From positions 893,309 to 957,308 of the forward strand of contig NZ_JANDBC010000001.1 of the NCBI RefSeq assembly GCF_024320785.1: 64,000 bases of DNA, written 5' to 3'. Position 1 is the stretch's first letter. Every line of letters starts with the position of its first letter. Both the position numbers and the translations under genes were made by a program. This document shows positions 46,402 to 56,774 of this stretch, piece after piece. This DNA is from Gracilimonas sediminicola (GTDB lineage Bacteria; Bacteroidota; Rhodothermia; Balneolales; Balneolaceae). The notes under the pieces are model-generated. The model had not been told where the DNA came from and searched no databases. It was given only the letters and a program-made list of their open reading frames with translations.

Positions 46402-47007
46402 TCACCGCTCGTAGCTGAAATACATGTAAATTCCATACATCATATGAACTGCACCAAAGCCCACTGCCCACAACAGCAAGCCATATTCAACAAACCAGGC
46501 GCTTACCAATCCCAATGCGATCTGCACAAAGCCCATAATTCTCACTTCCGGGATGGTGTACCGCCCGGCATTTACCAAAGCAAGTCCATAGAACAATAAC
46601 ATCAGCGAGGCGAGAAGACCAATAAGTCCTTTTGCGAGGAGCACTAAAATTAATACCCCTCCTGCAGCCAAAGGAATAGCCATGCTGCTCAAAAGTCTTC
46701 GGGAGGTGGCATTCCATATATTTTCTCCGTTTCCATCTGCTTTTCGTTTGGAGAAGTAAATGGCCGTCACCAAGGCCAGCACTAAAATCCCAATGGCCAG
46801 CCAGACTACGTTTGCCAAATTCGGGGATGCATAAAAAAGCTCATCCGGATTAAATTCCAATAAGTTGTGAGCAATGTAAGCCCCGGCTAAGGCATACAAG
46901 CCGGCCATGATCCCCGCCCAGCCGGAAAGTGATAAAAACTTAGAAGACCGCTCCATCATCGAGCGTATCTCCGCAATGTCCTTGATATAATCTTGCTCTT
47001 CTTTCAT
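46402..47007 (-). CDS. Hypothetical membrane protein of the CreD cluster
   Basis: 201 residues. The first 22 residues are charged (KEEQDYIKDIAEIRSMMERSSKF), then five or six helices (LSLSGWAGIMAGLYALAGAYIA, VVWLAIGILVLALVTAIYF, LLSSMAIPLAAGGVLILVLLA). It belongs to an unnamed Bacteroidota family that commonly precedes small winged-helix regulators. No catalytic motif is seen. It heads the minus-strand cluster that ends in creD. Confidence 0.78.
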   Translation of the reverse strand: MKEEQDYIKDIAEIRSMMERSSKFLSLSGWAGIMAGLYALAGAYIAHNLLEFNPDELFYASPNLANVVWLAIGILVLALVTAIYFSKRKADGNGENIWNATSRRLLSSMAIPLAAGGVLILVLLAKGLIGLLASLMLLFYGLALVNAGRYTIPEVRIMGFVQIALGLVSAWFVEYGLLLWAVGFGAVHMMYGIYMYFSYER

Positions 47008-47099
47008 ACAAAGTACTTTTTATTTAAAAGTAGATGAAAAAAATCAGTTCTGCAAGAGGGATGGAAAATTTTTTAGTATGATTTATGAGGCACCACCTA

Positions 47100-48704
47100 C
47101 TAAGGTGTAACCCCGGCATAACGGATACCGGTAAGACGATGCATCTCGTAATCATAAGTGGAAAGATCGTTTTTATTAAAGCCACTCACTTTTTCGTGGC
47201 CGCAAGCCCGGGCTATAACTTTGACCAATTCGCTGGATGCTTCAAAATAATTCTGCAGCTGGCTGGCTGATTGATCTATGATGAGTCTTTTTCTCAAGCC
47301 TTCTTTCTGAGTAGCTATCCCGACCGGGCAGTTATTGGAGTCACAGGCCCTCATACCCAGGCATCCAATTGCCTGAAGTGCTGCATTTGAAACTGCAACG
47401 GCGTCTGCCCCGAGCATCATCGCTTTAGCAAAGTCTTCGGCTACCCTTAATCCCCCCGTAATAATCAGCGTTACATCACTGGCTCCGGATGTATCCAGAT
47501 GTTTACGGGCCCGGGCCAGCGCAGGAATGGTGGGCACATTGATATTATCGCGCAAAACCGTGGGTGCTGAACCGGTCCCGCCCCCTCTTCCATCCAGGAT
47601 GATATAGTCCACTCCTACTTCCAGAGCAAAATCAAGGTCGGACTCAACATGACTGGCTGCAATCTTAAAACCCACTGGAATACCTCCAGTTTTCTTGCGA
47701 ACCTCATCTGCAAATCCTTTGAAGTCTTCAACAGTTTTTAAGTCGGGAAAAGCTGCCGGTGAAACAGCCGTTTCACCTTCCTCTAACCCTCTTACCTCAG
47801 CAATTTCTTCCGTTACTTTATCTCCCGGCAGATGTCCTCCCGTTCCGGTTTTTGCCCCCTGCCCTCCTTTAAAATGAAATGCCTGAGCTTTTTGAACTTT
47901 TTCCCAAGAGAAACCGAATTTACCGGATGCCAACTCATAAAAATATTTGGAGTTATTGGCCTGTTCTTCGGGTAGCATACCTCCTTCACCACTGCAGATT
48001 CCTGTACCTGCAAGCTCTGCTCCTTTGGAAAGAGCAATCTTTGCTTCTCGGGATAATGCTCCGAAACTCATATCAGATACAAATAACGGAATTTTCAGTT
48101 TTAGCGGTTTTTTTGCCTGAAGTCCAATTACAACCGTAGTGTCCACTTCCTCTTCATCCATGAGCGGTCTGGTTGCGAGCTGAGCCGGCAGAAACTGGAT
48201 ATTCTCCCATTTGGGCAGGGTGTTTCGATCTACCCCCATAGCAGCAGAAGGACCATGGTGTCCATAATTCTTCAGCCCGTTTTGGGCGAGCTCTTTAATA
48301 TAACCGGTATAGGGTTCGGTATCCTCTGGGTGCGTATCTGCGTACTGGCCAAGGTATTCATCCCTGTTAAAGGGCTGAGGATGTTCCTCAAGGTATTCAT
48401 TGATTTCCGCTTCATCTACCCATACATATCCATCTTTGATTTCAGCTGTAAATTTATGAAGCACCTCCTCATTATTATATTCCGAAACGCCTGTATCGTA
48501 TCGGTAGTCCCACCCATGAACACCACAAATAATGTTACCACCTTCAATATAACCGTCGGCCATAAGCGCTCCCCGGTGCAAACATCTGCCATACAGTACC
48601 GAAATTTTGCCATCATACTTTATTGTCACAAGGTCTAGCCCATTTAGCAGGCTATGTACAGGTTTTCGGTCTTCAAGATCATCAATTGCATGAAGTTTAG
48701 TCAT
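47100..48704 (-). CDS. Rieske domain fused to glutamate-synthase-like FMN domain
   Basis: 534 residues. Residues about 12-105 form a Rieske 2Fe-2S domain with CLH (Cys41, His43) and CGVH (Cys60, His63). From about residue 150, the glutamate synthase FMN domain follows (VSDMSFGALSREAKIALSKGA, GTGICSGEGGM, GFKGGQGAKTGTGGHLPGDK-like, ILDGRGGGTGSAP) with the 3Fe-4S cysteine cluster in CLGMRACDSNNCPVGIATQ. The glutaminase domain of GltB is absent. Such Rieske-GltB fusions are widespread but biochemically undefined; an amine- or ammonia-linked oxidoreductase is the usual guess. An AAGGA site precedes the ATG. Confidence 0.9.
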   Translation of the reverse strand: MTKLHAIDDLEDRKPVHSLLNGLDLVTIKYDGKISVLYGRCLHRGALMADGYIEGGNIICGVHGWDYRYDTGVSEYNNEEVLHKFTAEIKDGYVWVDEAEINEYLEEHPQPFNRDEYLGQYADTHPEDTEPYTGYIKELAQNGLKNYGHHGPSAAMGVDRNTLPKWENIQFLPAQLATRPLMDEEEVDTTVVIGLQAKKPLKLKIPLFVSDMSFGALSREAKIALSKGAELAGTGICSGEGGMLPEEQANNSKYFYELASGKFGFSWEKVQKAQAFHFKGGQGAKTGTGGHLPGDKVTEEIAEVRGLEEGETAVSPAAFPDLKTVEDFKGFADEVRKKTGGIPVGFKIAASHVESDLDFALEVGVDYIILDGRGGGTGSAPTVLRDNINVPTIPALARARKHLDTSGASDVTLIITGGLRVAEDFAKAMMLGADAVAVSNAALQAIGCLGMRACDSNNCPVGIATQKEGLRKRLIIDQSASQLQNYFEASSELVKVIARACGHEKVSGFNKNDLSTYDYEMHRLTGIRYAGVTP

Positions 48705-49000
48705 TTGTCTTTCCTTATTATGAAGCCTTTTCAGGCAGATTATCTTTTAATTCCTACTGCTGACAACGAGATGCGTGTGTACTAAATAGTATTTAACGAA
48801 AGCCAATGTGATAAAATCCGGAAAAGATTCAAAGAAAATAAGGCCGGGAGTAAGACGACTGCCTTGTCACATTATCATTTCTATTGATTGATAGCAGGGT
48901 CAAACGGCCTTACAGGCAGGCATCCATCAGAATGGTTTTATCAAAATTACCCTCAGCTACCAATAGTATAAAACTCAATGCGAAAAAAATATTGACAAAA
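48705..49000. other. Promoter-bearing gap without a gene
   Basis: This 296-base stretch contains no convincing open frame. It must hold the promoter of the Rieske-GltB gene on the minus strand. An AATGTGA ... TCACATT pair (about 48807 and 48868) is separated by 55 bases, too far for a simple operator. I see no riboswitch-like fold or further repeat. Confidence 0.6.
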
Positions 49001-49034
49001 CAAAAAACCCTGCTCACATAAATGAGCAGGGTTT
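49001..49034 (-). terminator. Terminator after the giant surface protein
   Basis: AAACCCTGCTCA pairs exactly with TGAGCAGGGTTT around a 6-base loop and is followed on the minus strand by a T-rich run, 27 bases downstream of the stop. Confidence 0.88.
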
Positions 49035-49060
49035 GTAAAGGTCAGGTTTAAAAAGGTGAT

Positions 49061-52000
49061 TTATTTAATCAGCATCATCTTGCGAGTTTGCACATACTTA
49101 CCGGCCACAATACGGTAGAGATACATACCGGAAGCCAGTCGGGAGGCATCGAAATTGACTTGATGCCAGCCGGCCCGCTGCCGTTCTCCGTTCACCAGTG
49201 TGGCTACTTTACGGCCCAGCATATCGAATACTTCAAGGCGGACCTCACTGCTTTGCGGTACGCCATAGCGAATTATGGTAGTTGGGTTAAACGGGTTCGG
49301 GTAGTTTTGATGCAATTTGAAGTCCTCCGGAATCTGAGCCATAAGTTCAGCTGAAGTTATAAAATTCGGGTCGGTGCGTACTTCCAGGGTATCCAGCGAC
49401 ACGATGTTCTCGTTGTTAGCCACCTGGATGGCTACAAAGAAAGTATCCGCTTCGGCTCTGGTAGTAATCGAAAGCTCGCCGCTGGCATTATCAAAGCCAA
49501 CCGTTTCGGCAGTATCTGATACGATACCGAAGCTGAATTGCAGTTGCTCATTCGGCGTGGTCGCATCACTCACATACTCCCAGAGGTTCAGAATACGGGT
49601 GTCTTCGGTAGCTATCTCAAACGGATTAGGCAAGTCGGAGAACACCGGTTTGTCATTCACGCCCTGCTGCCCACCCCAGGCAACGGAAATGTTATTGGCC
49701 TCACGCATAGCTTTCATGGCGTTTGCCCCGGCTTCATTGAGTTCTATATCACCGATATCGATACTCACACTGTCCTGCAGATCCAGCTTGGCCCATTCTA
49801 CGAACATCTTGCTGGCGTTTTCTGAGTTCATTCCTGAGCCAGTCATAAATCCTGATATGCTTTCACTGGCTGTTGTTTTAACCTTTCCGAGACTATATGG
49901 ATCGTCATCACATGGAGCACCATAGCCAAACTCAACCTGTCTGCCATCCGGGAATTCATATAACTCATATCCTCCAAAACAGACTACGTTGACAGGATCA
50001 AACCCGCTTAAGTCCTGATTGAATGAAGCCGCCCCATAAAACATATTTTTCATTTCCCGGGTCTCGGATACATCCCACGCTTCTCCTGTTTTATTATTTA
50101 GTTTGCCATTAAAGGATTTCGCTCCCCTAAACATGCCAGACATGCTATTAACATTTGAAACATCCCATGATAATGAGTTATCAAACATTTTTTGGCTTCC
50201 ACCAGTAGCTACTTTACTTGAACTGCTTCCGGGAGCATAACCGTTATTAAAGCGGTATGCATTTACAAACATCGCATTCATATTGGTTACTGATTCCGTG
50301 TTCCAAGAACTTAGATCCTGATTGAACTGGGAAGACGCAAACATAAACGCCATATTCGTCACATTCGATACATCCCATTTGTCCAGAGGTTGATTAAACC
50401 TGGTTGCAGTGAACCGGATATTTACCCGACGTGTAGCAGCAAACATGCTGTACATATTGGTTACTGATGAGACATCCCAATCGTTTAAGGGCTTGTTAAA
50501 AGAAACGGCTCCAAAAAACATGTTCATCATATTTGTAACCTTTGACACATTCCAGTCGCCGAGCTCCTGGTTGAAGGCCCTGTTCCCATAAAACATGTTA
50601 TACATACTCGTAACATTAGAAACATCCCAGTCCCCGATAGGCTGATCAAAGGCAGCTGTCGCAGCAAACATCCCTGTCATATCGGTAACGGATGAAACAT
50701 CCCAATCACCTATAGGTTGGTTAAACCTCAATGCGCGGTGGAACATGGAATCCATTTGTGTCACTGAAGAAACATCCCAACTGCTTATATCCTGATTAAA
50801 GGAAGTTAGTCCATCAAATAACTTACGCATGTCCGTGATGCCGGTTGTCACACTTGTTTCAAGGTCCGCGTTGTTTGAATCTTCAAGTAATAAGCTATCC
50901 AGCCCACTGCGATCTCTAAGCGTAAAGGTTGTGTTCTCGCCTTCAACTTCGAGTACATCGCTTTCATCTACCTGTGTTCCCGGGTAGGCCTTGATGGTAA
51001 CCCCATTTTCTGCGAAATAGAACTTACCGCCGTATGTATTTTCATAAATAATAGCTTGAACTCCTTCTTCACTTGACCCTGTTATGAAAAGATCTAAATC
51101 TCCATCATTGTCGAGGTCGTTCACGTTCAGATGACTGTAATACATATTTTTAAGATCTATGCCAAGAGGTGAATAGGTATATGATCCATCGTTGATAAAC
51201 ACGTCAGTATATCCTGAGACAAGTGTAGTGGCAGTTTCTTTTGAAATCATACCGGAGACCATGATATCCAAATCACCATCACCATCGATATCAGTTAGTT
51301 TTGAATAACCAGCTTCTGCAAATATATCAAACTCTATCCAATTGACTTGGCTGTTCAAAAGGGTAAAAGAACCATCTCCGTTGTTTTTATAACGGTAGGA
51401 GACTAACTGCGCTGAAGTATCGATACCAGCAAGTAACAAGTCTCGGATGCCATCTTGATTGACATCAACCAATTGTATATCGCCTTTCAATACACCCTTA
51501 AGCTGAGCTTCTAAAAGTGTAAAGGCACCTGATCCGTCATTCTCATAGATGTTCGTTAACAATTCGCTTTTATTATTGCTTCCAGTTACGATAAGGTCCA
51601 GGTCACCATCTCCATCGATGTCTCCCCAGGTTGTCGCCCCCAGAATTAATCCTGTATCACTCAATTGGTTAGCCGTAAAGGAATCATCGCCCAAATTACG
51701 GTAAACCGTTGTTGTCGTACTGTCATTCTCATTGTTACCTGTCAATACAAGATCCAGGTCACCATCTCCATCCATATCTCCCCAGGATGATGTTCCACCA
51801 AATACTCCTTCCAAATTAGTTGCTTCCAGGGCTGTGAAGCCGCTTGGTGTATTCTTATAGATTAATGCGTTTGGAGTACCATTTTCTTCCTGCCCTGTCA
51901 TGATGATATCCAGATCTCCATCACCGTCCATATCACCAAATTCAGAGGAGCCATAGTACAAACCAACCAGATCACTTGTGCTCTCGGTAAAATGACCTAC

Positions 52001-55000
52001 TCCATCATTAAGGTAAATCGAAGATATAAATGAGTTATCGCCATCTACACCAGAAATGAAGAGGTCATCGTCGCCATCTGCATCTACATCTCCAAAACTG
52101 GAAGTTGACAAACCAACACCAGCCACCGATGCATTCAGGCTATCTAACCTTACATTACCTTCTTTAACGATCACGGAAAATGTCTTTGCTAAAGTAGCTG
52201 TTCCTTTTTCATTGGTAACGCTGACCTGATATTTTCCTCCCGTCATATTTACCGGCAGATCAATAGTCAAAAGCGTTGTTCCTGCAACTGATTTGGGAAC
52301 TACAGAGGTACCTGAAGTTTCTCCAACTTTTGTTAACATAACTGAATGTTCGGAGGGCGATTTGCTAAACCCGGAGCCATACAGAACAATCTCTGTACCT
52401 GGAACAGCACTCATTGGGGTTGATAGAGATAATGAAAGAGGAGCGGTAATGGCTTCATCTTTGCCCGGGATTGGGCTCTGAGGATTAGCCTGCAAATATG
52501 GATAACTCACCGAATCTCCTGTTACAATTGCCCAGATGTTTTCAAAATCAAAGCCTGCATTTGCAAAAGTAAGAGAGTCTTTCATCGCACCAGTGGAAAC
52601 ATCCGTAGTTTGCTCACCACTTGTGTTCCAGTAGGCGTTGGACTCTACGTCTGAAAGTGTGCCTGCAAAGTAATTATGGGTTTGGGTTGCTCCATTAAAG
52701 CCAACAATACCGCCTTCAAAAGTACTTCCTGATACTGTTGCCAGTGAATAACTGTCAGAAATTGTACCTCCATCAGTTACACTACCTACAATACCACCAG
52801 CTCTTTCGCCTGAAACTGATCCGGTTGAATAGCTTTTGCTAATGAATGTATTTTCATCGCCATACGATTCAATATCACCGGAAATACCACCAACATCGGT
52901 TCCGGTAACTGTTCCCACAAAAGAACTTTCTATAATAGATCCATCATTCCATAACGCTCCGGCTATACCCCCTGCGGTTGGCCCGGAAACTGTACCAGTT
53001 ACATGTACATTAGATACCGTTCCGCCTGATACATATCCTATAGGACCTACTGTGGTACCTCGTAAATTGACCTCTTCAAGCTTAAGGTTGCGAACAGTTC
53101 CCGAATGCGCACCGATCAAGCCTACATATTCTTGTTGCGCCGTGCTGTTAATGTACAATCCGGTAATGGTATGATTGTCTCCATCCAGACTTCCAAGAAA
53201 CCATACAGATTCGCCTCTAGTAATCGGAATCCAACCCTCTCCTTCATTGTATGGAGCTACATCAAGGTTGATATCATTTATCAGTTTAAAATGGCCATCT
53301 AAATTATAGGGTTGTTCGGAATACACATCTCTCATTACATTCAGCTGATCTGCCGTGGAGATCAGGTACGGATCAGCTTCCGTTCCGGAACCTCCTTCAA
53401 ATGGATTTGCTTTCACATATCCACTGGTTATGGTATCACCATACGCCGTTCCATCAAACGGGACCACTTCCACTCGCAGGTCGGTAAAATTATCCGTACT
53501 GATAATGATGTATAAAGAGTCTGTTGCTCCATCTATTTTTGCTTCAGAAGAGCTCCCGTACTCACCATACACTTTTCTATACCACTGGAAGCTGGCTCCG
53601 GCATTGTCATCGCCATCTGCATCTTCAAAATCATAGGTAGCCGCAATGGTTTCTCCTGTTTTAGGATAGCCGGAAATGGCTGCATTGCTGGCAACAGGTG
53701 CTCTGTTACCCTGATTAATAGTGATGGTAAATCCTATTTCATAACTATCTTCTCCCCCATTATCTGTACCTCCATCATCAATTACTTTAACGCTAACTAC
53801 AGCGACTCCGGTTGTATCCGGTAAAGGAGTAAATGTTAATGTACCCGCGTATTCGTAACCACCTGAATATCCAGTACCAGCAATTACGATCTCTGGTTGG
53901 ACCTCAAACAAACTTGAATCCTCAGTACTAACAGCATATTCCAATGGCTTCTGACCGGATTCATTAGAAGGGCCTGGCTCAAAATATGCTATAAAAAGAG
54001 CCTGTGAAAATAACCCTGAAGTATTTAGCACAACAGGGTTTCCATAGGTAATTTTAGCATATGGTGCGTCATTCACAGGGTTTACTGTGATTAGAAATGT
54101 TTTTACCGTTTGATCGGTACCACCATTTCCTGTACCGCCGTCGTCACTCAGTGTTACCGTAACGGTAGCCGTGCCACTACTATCGGACGAAGCCGTGTAG
54201 TTAAGAGTTCCTGTGTTAAGATCAATGGATGGCTGAGCTGAGAATAAGGCTTCATTATCCGTCTCAACAGCTAAATTTAAAACCTGCGCAGACTCGTCTG
54301 CTGCTCCTTTAGAACTAACCGTCAAAAAGTTTTCTACTGTTTGTTCACCAGCGTCCTCGTTTGAAGATTGGTCTCCGGCTAAAGTAAATACAGGACCATC
54401 ATTCACCGGGTTCACGGTAATAGTAAAACTATGTTGTACGGTCAACCCTTCACTGTCTTCAGCCTGAATAGTGATATCTGTCGACCCATTAGCATTCGAT
54501 TGCAAAAGAAAGCCCAAGATATCCTGAGTATTGTCAACCGAGGTGAGCACTAACGAAGTATTGGTATTTGATACCAATGAGTACGTCAAATCCGCATCAT
54601 TATCTTCGTTATCACTAAATACATCGGTGAAATTGATGGGGTCTACAGAGCTATCCTCGTTTACCGAAAAGTCAGCAACAGCATTTGTCACAACCGGAGC
54701 TGTATTCCCTACAAATGCCTTAAGAGAAGGATACCCGCTCATCGCCCAGATATCTGTAAAGTCCCAGCCGGCATCTGTGAAGGTACTTTGTGTTTGCATT
54801 TCGGTGGTTGTTTGACCGGTAATACCGGTGGTGCTGCCAATACCGGTTGCAGCCGCCTGACCACTAGTCTGGGTATCCCAAAAAGAATTACTAGCTGCGG
54901 CAAAGCTGTTTTTTTGACCAATAAAACCCCCTACATTTGAACTACCTGTAACCGCACCTGTGGAATAACTGTTGCTTACCGTACCGCTGTTATAGTTTCC

Positions 55001-56404
55001 GGCAAAGCCCCCCACGTTTGTATCACCACTTACAGAACCGGTGGCATAACTATTTTCCACATTGTCGTAGCTAAAACCAATCAATCCACCCACGTTATTG
55101 GCCGTTCCGGTGGCATCACTGGTGGAGTAACTTTCAGATATCGTGCCCAGGCTATGAAGCCCAACCAAACCTCCAATGTCCTGCGTACCATCTACCGTAC
55201 CTGCCGAGTAGCTTTGCGTTATACTGGAATTGTTTAGCCCAACAAGTCCCCCTACAATGGCTGATCCATCCACATCTCCATCGGCATAACTACCTGAAAT
55301 GGTTCCATTATTCTCACCGGCCAGTCCCCCGGTATTTCCACCTCCGGTAATTGAAAGTTGTTCTAAACCAATATTTTTGACTGATCCGCCATCACCAATA
55401 ACGGCAAACAGTCCTGCATAATCTTCTGTTGAGCGGTTAACAGTCAATCCTGTAATTACAAATCCTTGTCCATCAAAACTTCCGGTAAAGGGGGAATCGC
55501 CTCCAATGGGTACAAATCCTGCTCCTGAGTTCCAGGTAGAGGTCGCAGATGCATCCAAGTCATTGTTCAATACAAAATGTAAAGAAGGGCCGTCTTTCAG
55601 TGCTTGCAGCTGCTGAAGTGTTGCCACCTGGTATGGGTCGGCTTCACTTCCGGTACCTCCGGCAAAGCTAACCGCAGGTGTTGTTGGCTCAGCTGCAACA
55701 GGACCCTGAAGTGCACTTTCCTCTTGAGTACCTGCATCGGTGCCATCACTTGGGATCACCGAAAAACTAATGTATTTACCTTCATCAGCGCTTGTCAACG
55801 TGTAGGTAGCTGCATCGGCTGTCGGAATTGGAGTCTTTCCGCTCCCTGCTCCATCATCACTACGGTTCCATGTATATACAGAGCCACTTTCAGGATCACT
55901 ATCGGCATCGCTATAATCATAGGAACCGGTTAATATTGATCCCACTTCCAAAGTACCTGAAAAAGAAACATTACTTGCCACAGGTGGTGTATTCCCCCCA
56001 CCGCCAGAGCTTGAGCCTACCGGTCCTTCCAGCATACTTTCTGCCGGCATACCGGTGTCCGTGCCGTTAGAAGGAGTCACTTCAAAACTAATATATTTAC
56101 CATCATCGGCCACTACCAGGGTGTATAGAGTATCTGTAGCCCCGGTAATTGCCGTCCATCCGCTACCAAATTCGTCATCAGCCCGGTACCACTGGTAGGT
56201 TGACCCATCTTCAGGAAAGCCATCCGGGTCGTTGTATTCATAACTGCCGGTAAGGGTTTCGCCGACTTCCAGGGTTCCGCTGATCTCAACAAAATCAGCA
56301 ATTGGCCCGGATGGCGGAGGCCCGAACTGGGCAAAAGCCGGGTTCACCCCGATGATTAACAAAAAAAGTATAGATTTAAATGCCAACGTAATAGCGGTTT
56401 TCAT
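49061..56404 (-). CDS. 2447-residue secreted multi-repeat surface protein with T9SS-type C-terminus
   Basis: The start MKTAITLAFKSILFLLIIG at 56404 is a signal peptide ending near AFAQ; a frame starting at 56473 is discarded. Successive regions are: two Ig-like modules (about 30-215); a first GLUG-repeat block (about 345-490); cadherin-like modules (about 570-780) and a further repeat pair; a second GLUG block (about 1100-1255); an IPT/TIG-like domain (about 1325-1418); seven FG-GAP/VCBS repeats with DxDGDGD calcium motifs (about 1425-1800); about nine BspA/DUF285 repeats of the form FNQPIGDWDVSSVTxM (about 1850-2140); and a C-terminal sorting domain (HQNYPNPFNPTTIIRYGVP ... SGMYLYRIVAG, from about 2360). 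It is a probable adhesin exported by type IX secretion. One BspA unit near 50430 carries a 9-residue insertion. Confidence 0.93.
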   Translation of the reverse strand: MKTAITLAFKSILFLLIIGVNPAFAQFGPPPSGPIADFVEISGTLEVGETLTGSYEYNDPDGFPEDGSTYQWYRADDEFGSGWTAITGATDTLYTLVVADDGKYISFEVTPSNGTDTGMPAESMLEGPVGSSSGGGGNTPPVASNVSFSGTLEVGSILTGSYDYSDADSDPESGSVYTWNRSDDGAGSGKTPIPTADAATYTLTSADEGKYISFSVIPSDGTDAGTQEESALQGPVAAEPTTPAVSFAGGTGSEADPYQVATLQQLQALKDGPSLHFVLNNDLDASATSTWNSGAGFVPIGGDSPFTGSFDGQGFVITGLTVNRSTEDYAGLFAVIGDGGSVKNIGLEQLSITGGGNTGGLAGENNGTISGSYADGDVDGSAIVGGLVGLNNSSITQSYSAGTVDGTQDIGGLVGLHSLGTISESYSTSDATGTANNVGGLIGFSYDNVENSYATGSVSGDTNVGGFAGNYNSGTVSNSYSTGAVTGSSNVGGFIGQKNSFAAASNSFWDTQTSGQAAATGIGSTTGITGQTTTEMQTQSTFTDAGWDFTDIWAMSGYPSLKAFVGNTAPVVTNAVADFSVNEDSSVDPINFTDVFSDNEDNDADLTYSLVSNTNTSLVLTSVDNTQDILGFLLQSNANGSTDITIQAEDSEGLTVQHSFTITVNPVNDGPVFTLAGDQSSNEDAGEQTVENFLTVSSKGAADESAQVLNLAVETDNEALFSAQPSIDLNTGTLNYTASSDSSGTATVTVTLSDDGGTGNGGTDQTVKTFLITVNPVNDAPYAKITYGNPVVLNTSGLFSQALFIAYFEPGPSNESGQKPLEYAVSTEDSSLFEVQPEIVIAGTGYSGGYEYAGTLTFTPLPDTTGVAVVSVKVIDDGGTDNGGEDSYEIGFTITINQGNRAPVASNAAISGYPKTGETIAATYDFEDADGDDNAGASFQWYRKVYGEYGSSSEAKIDGATDSLYIIISTDNFTDLRVEVVPFDGTAYGDTITSGYVKANPFEGGSGTEADPYLISTADQLNVMRDVYSEQPYNLDGHFKLINDINLDVAPYNEGEGWIPITRGESVWFLGSLDGDNHTITGLYINSTAQQEYVGLIGAHSGTVRNLKLEEVNLRGTTVGPIGYVSGGTVSNVHVTGTVSGPTAGGIAGALWNDGSIIESSFVGTVTGTDVGGISGDIESYGDENTFISKSYSTGSVSGERAGGIVGSVTDGGTISDSYSLATVSGSTFEGGIVGFNGATQTHNYFAGTLSDVESNAYWNTSGEQTTDVSTGAMKDSLTFANAGFDFENIWAIVTGDSVSYPYLQANPQSPIPGKDEAITAPLSLSLSTPMSAVPGTEIVLYGSGFSKSPSEHSVMLTKVGETSGTSVVPKSVAGTTLLTIDLPVNMTGGKYQVSVTNEKGTATLAKTFSVIVKEGNVRLDSLNASVAGVGLSTSSFGDVDADGDDDLFISGVDGDNSFISSIYLNDGVGHFTESTSDLVGLYYGSSEFGDMDGDGDLDIIMTGQEENGTPNALIYKNTPSGFTALEATNLEGVFGGTSSWGDMDGDGDLDLVLTGNNENDSTTTTVYRNLGDDSFTANQLSDTGLILGATTWGDIDGDGDLDLIVTGSNNKSELLTNIYENDGSGAFTLLEAQLKGVLKGDIQLVDVNQDGIRDLLLAGIDTSAQLVSYRYKNNGDGSFTLLNSQVNWIEFDIFAEAGYSKLTDIDGDGDLDIMVSGMISKETATTLVSGYTDVFINDGSYTYSPLGIDLKNMYYSHLNVNDLDNDGDLDLFITGSSEEGVQAIIYENTYGGKFYFAENGVTIKAYPGTQVDESDVLEVEGENTTFTLRDRSGLDSLLLEDSNNADLETSVTTGITDMRKLFDGLTSFNQDISSWDVSSVTQMDSMFHRALRFNQPIGDWDVSSVTDMTGMFAATAAFDQPIGDWDVSNVTSMYNMFYGNRAFNQELGDWNVSKVTNMMNMFFGAVSFNKPLNDWDVSSVTNMYSMFAATRRVNIRFTATRFNQPLDKWDVSNVTNMAFMFASSQFNQDLSSWNTESVTNMNAMFVNAYRFNNGYAPGSSSSKVATGGSQKMFDNSLSWDVSNVNSMSGMFRGAKSFNGKLNNKTGEAWDVSETREMKNMFYGAASFNQDLSGFDPVNVVCFGGYELYEFPDGRQVEFGYGAPCDDDPYSLGKVKTTASESISGFMTGSGMNSENASKMFVEWAKLDLQDSVSIDIGDIELNEAGANAMKAMREANNISVAWGGQQGVNDKPVFSDLPNPFEIATEDTRILNLWEYVSDATTPNEQLQFSFGIVSDTAETVGFDNASGELSITTRAEADTFFVAIQVANNENIVSLDTLEVRTDPNFITSAELMAQIPEDFKLHQNYPNPFNPTTIIRYGVPQSSEVRLEVFDMLGRKVATLVNGERQRAGWHQVNFDASRLASGMYLYRIVAGKYVQTRKMMLIK

Positions 56405-56414
56405 AGTCCTGGTA

Positions 56415-56774
56415 TTAGGAGTTGATGGTGTGTAAAATGAGTGCAAGGTCAAACAGCTTATCTTTAGTGACATAGCCTTTGACCTTGAGTTCTTCTGATT
56501 TGGTTCTGAATATGTGATTGTCGTGACTGGTCACAATCACCACGTTTGCGGCGGAATCCAGCTGGTTTATTTTCTTTGTGGCTTCAAAACCGGACATAGT
56601 GCCCAGCTCGATATCCATAAGTACACAATCGGGTTTCAGGAGCTCATATTGAGCTACCGCCTGTTCCCCGGTTTCACATTCTGTGACCCGTGTAGATGCG
56701 CCTTTAAAAACACAAACTAAATTCCTTAGCATGCGACGCATATCCGCATGGTCGTCCACAATCATTATGTTCAT
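56415..56774 (-). CDS. Receiver-only response regulator
   Basis: 119 residues from ATG 56774. It is a bare REC domain: acidic Asp7-Asp8, phosphoacceptor Asp54 in CVLMDIELG, Thr in VIVTSHD and Lys in GYVTKDKL. There is no output domain. It ends 10 bases before the start of the giant surface-protein gene on the same strand, so the two are very likely co-transcribed. A NarL-type regulator and a kinase lie just upstream. It could act as a phosphate sink or contact another protein; that is inference. Confidence 0.88.
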   Translation of the reverse strand: MNIMIVDDHADMRRMLRNLVCVFKGASTRVTECETGEQAVAQYELLKPDCVLMDIELGTMSGFEATKKINQLDSAANVVIVTSHDNHIFRTKSEELKVKGYVTKDKLFDLALILHTINS

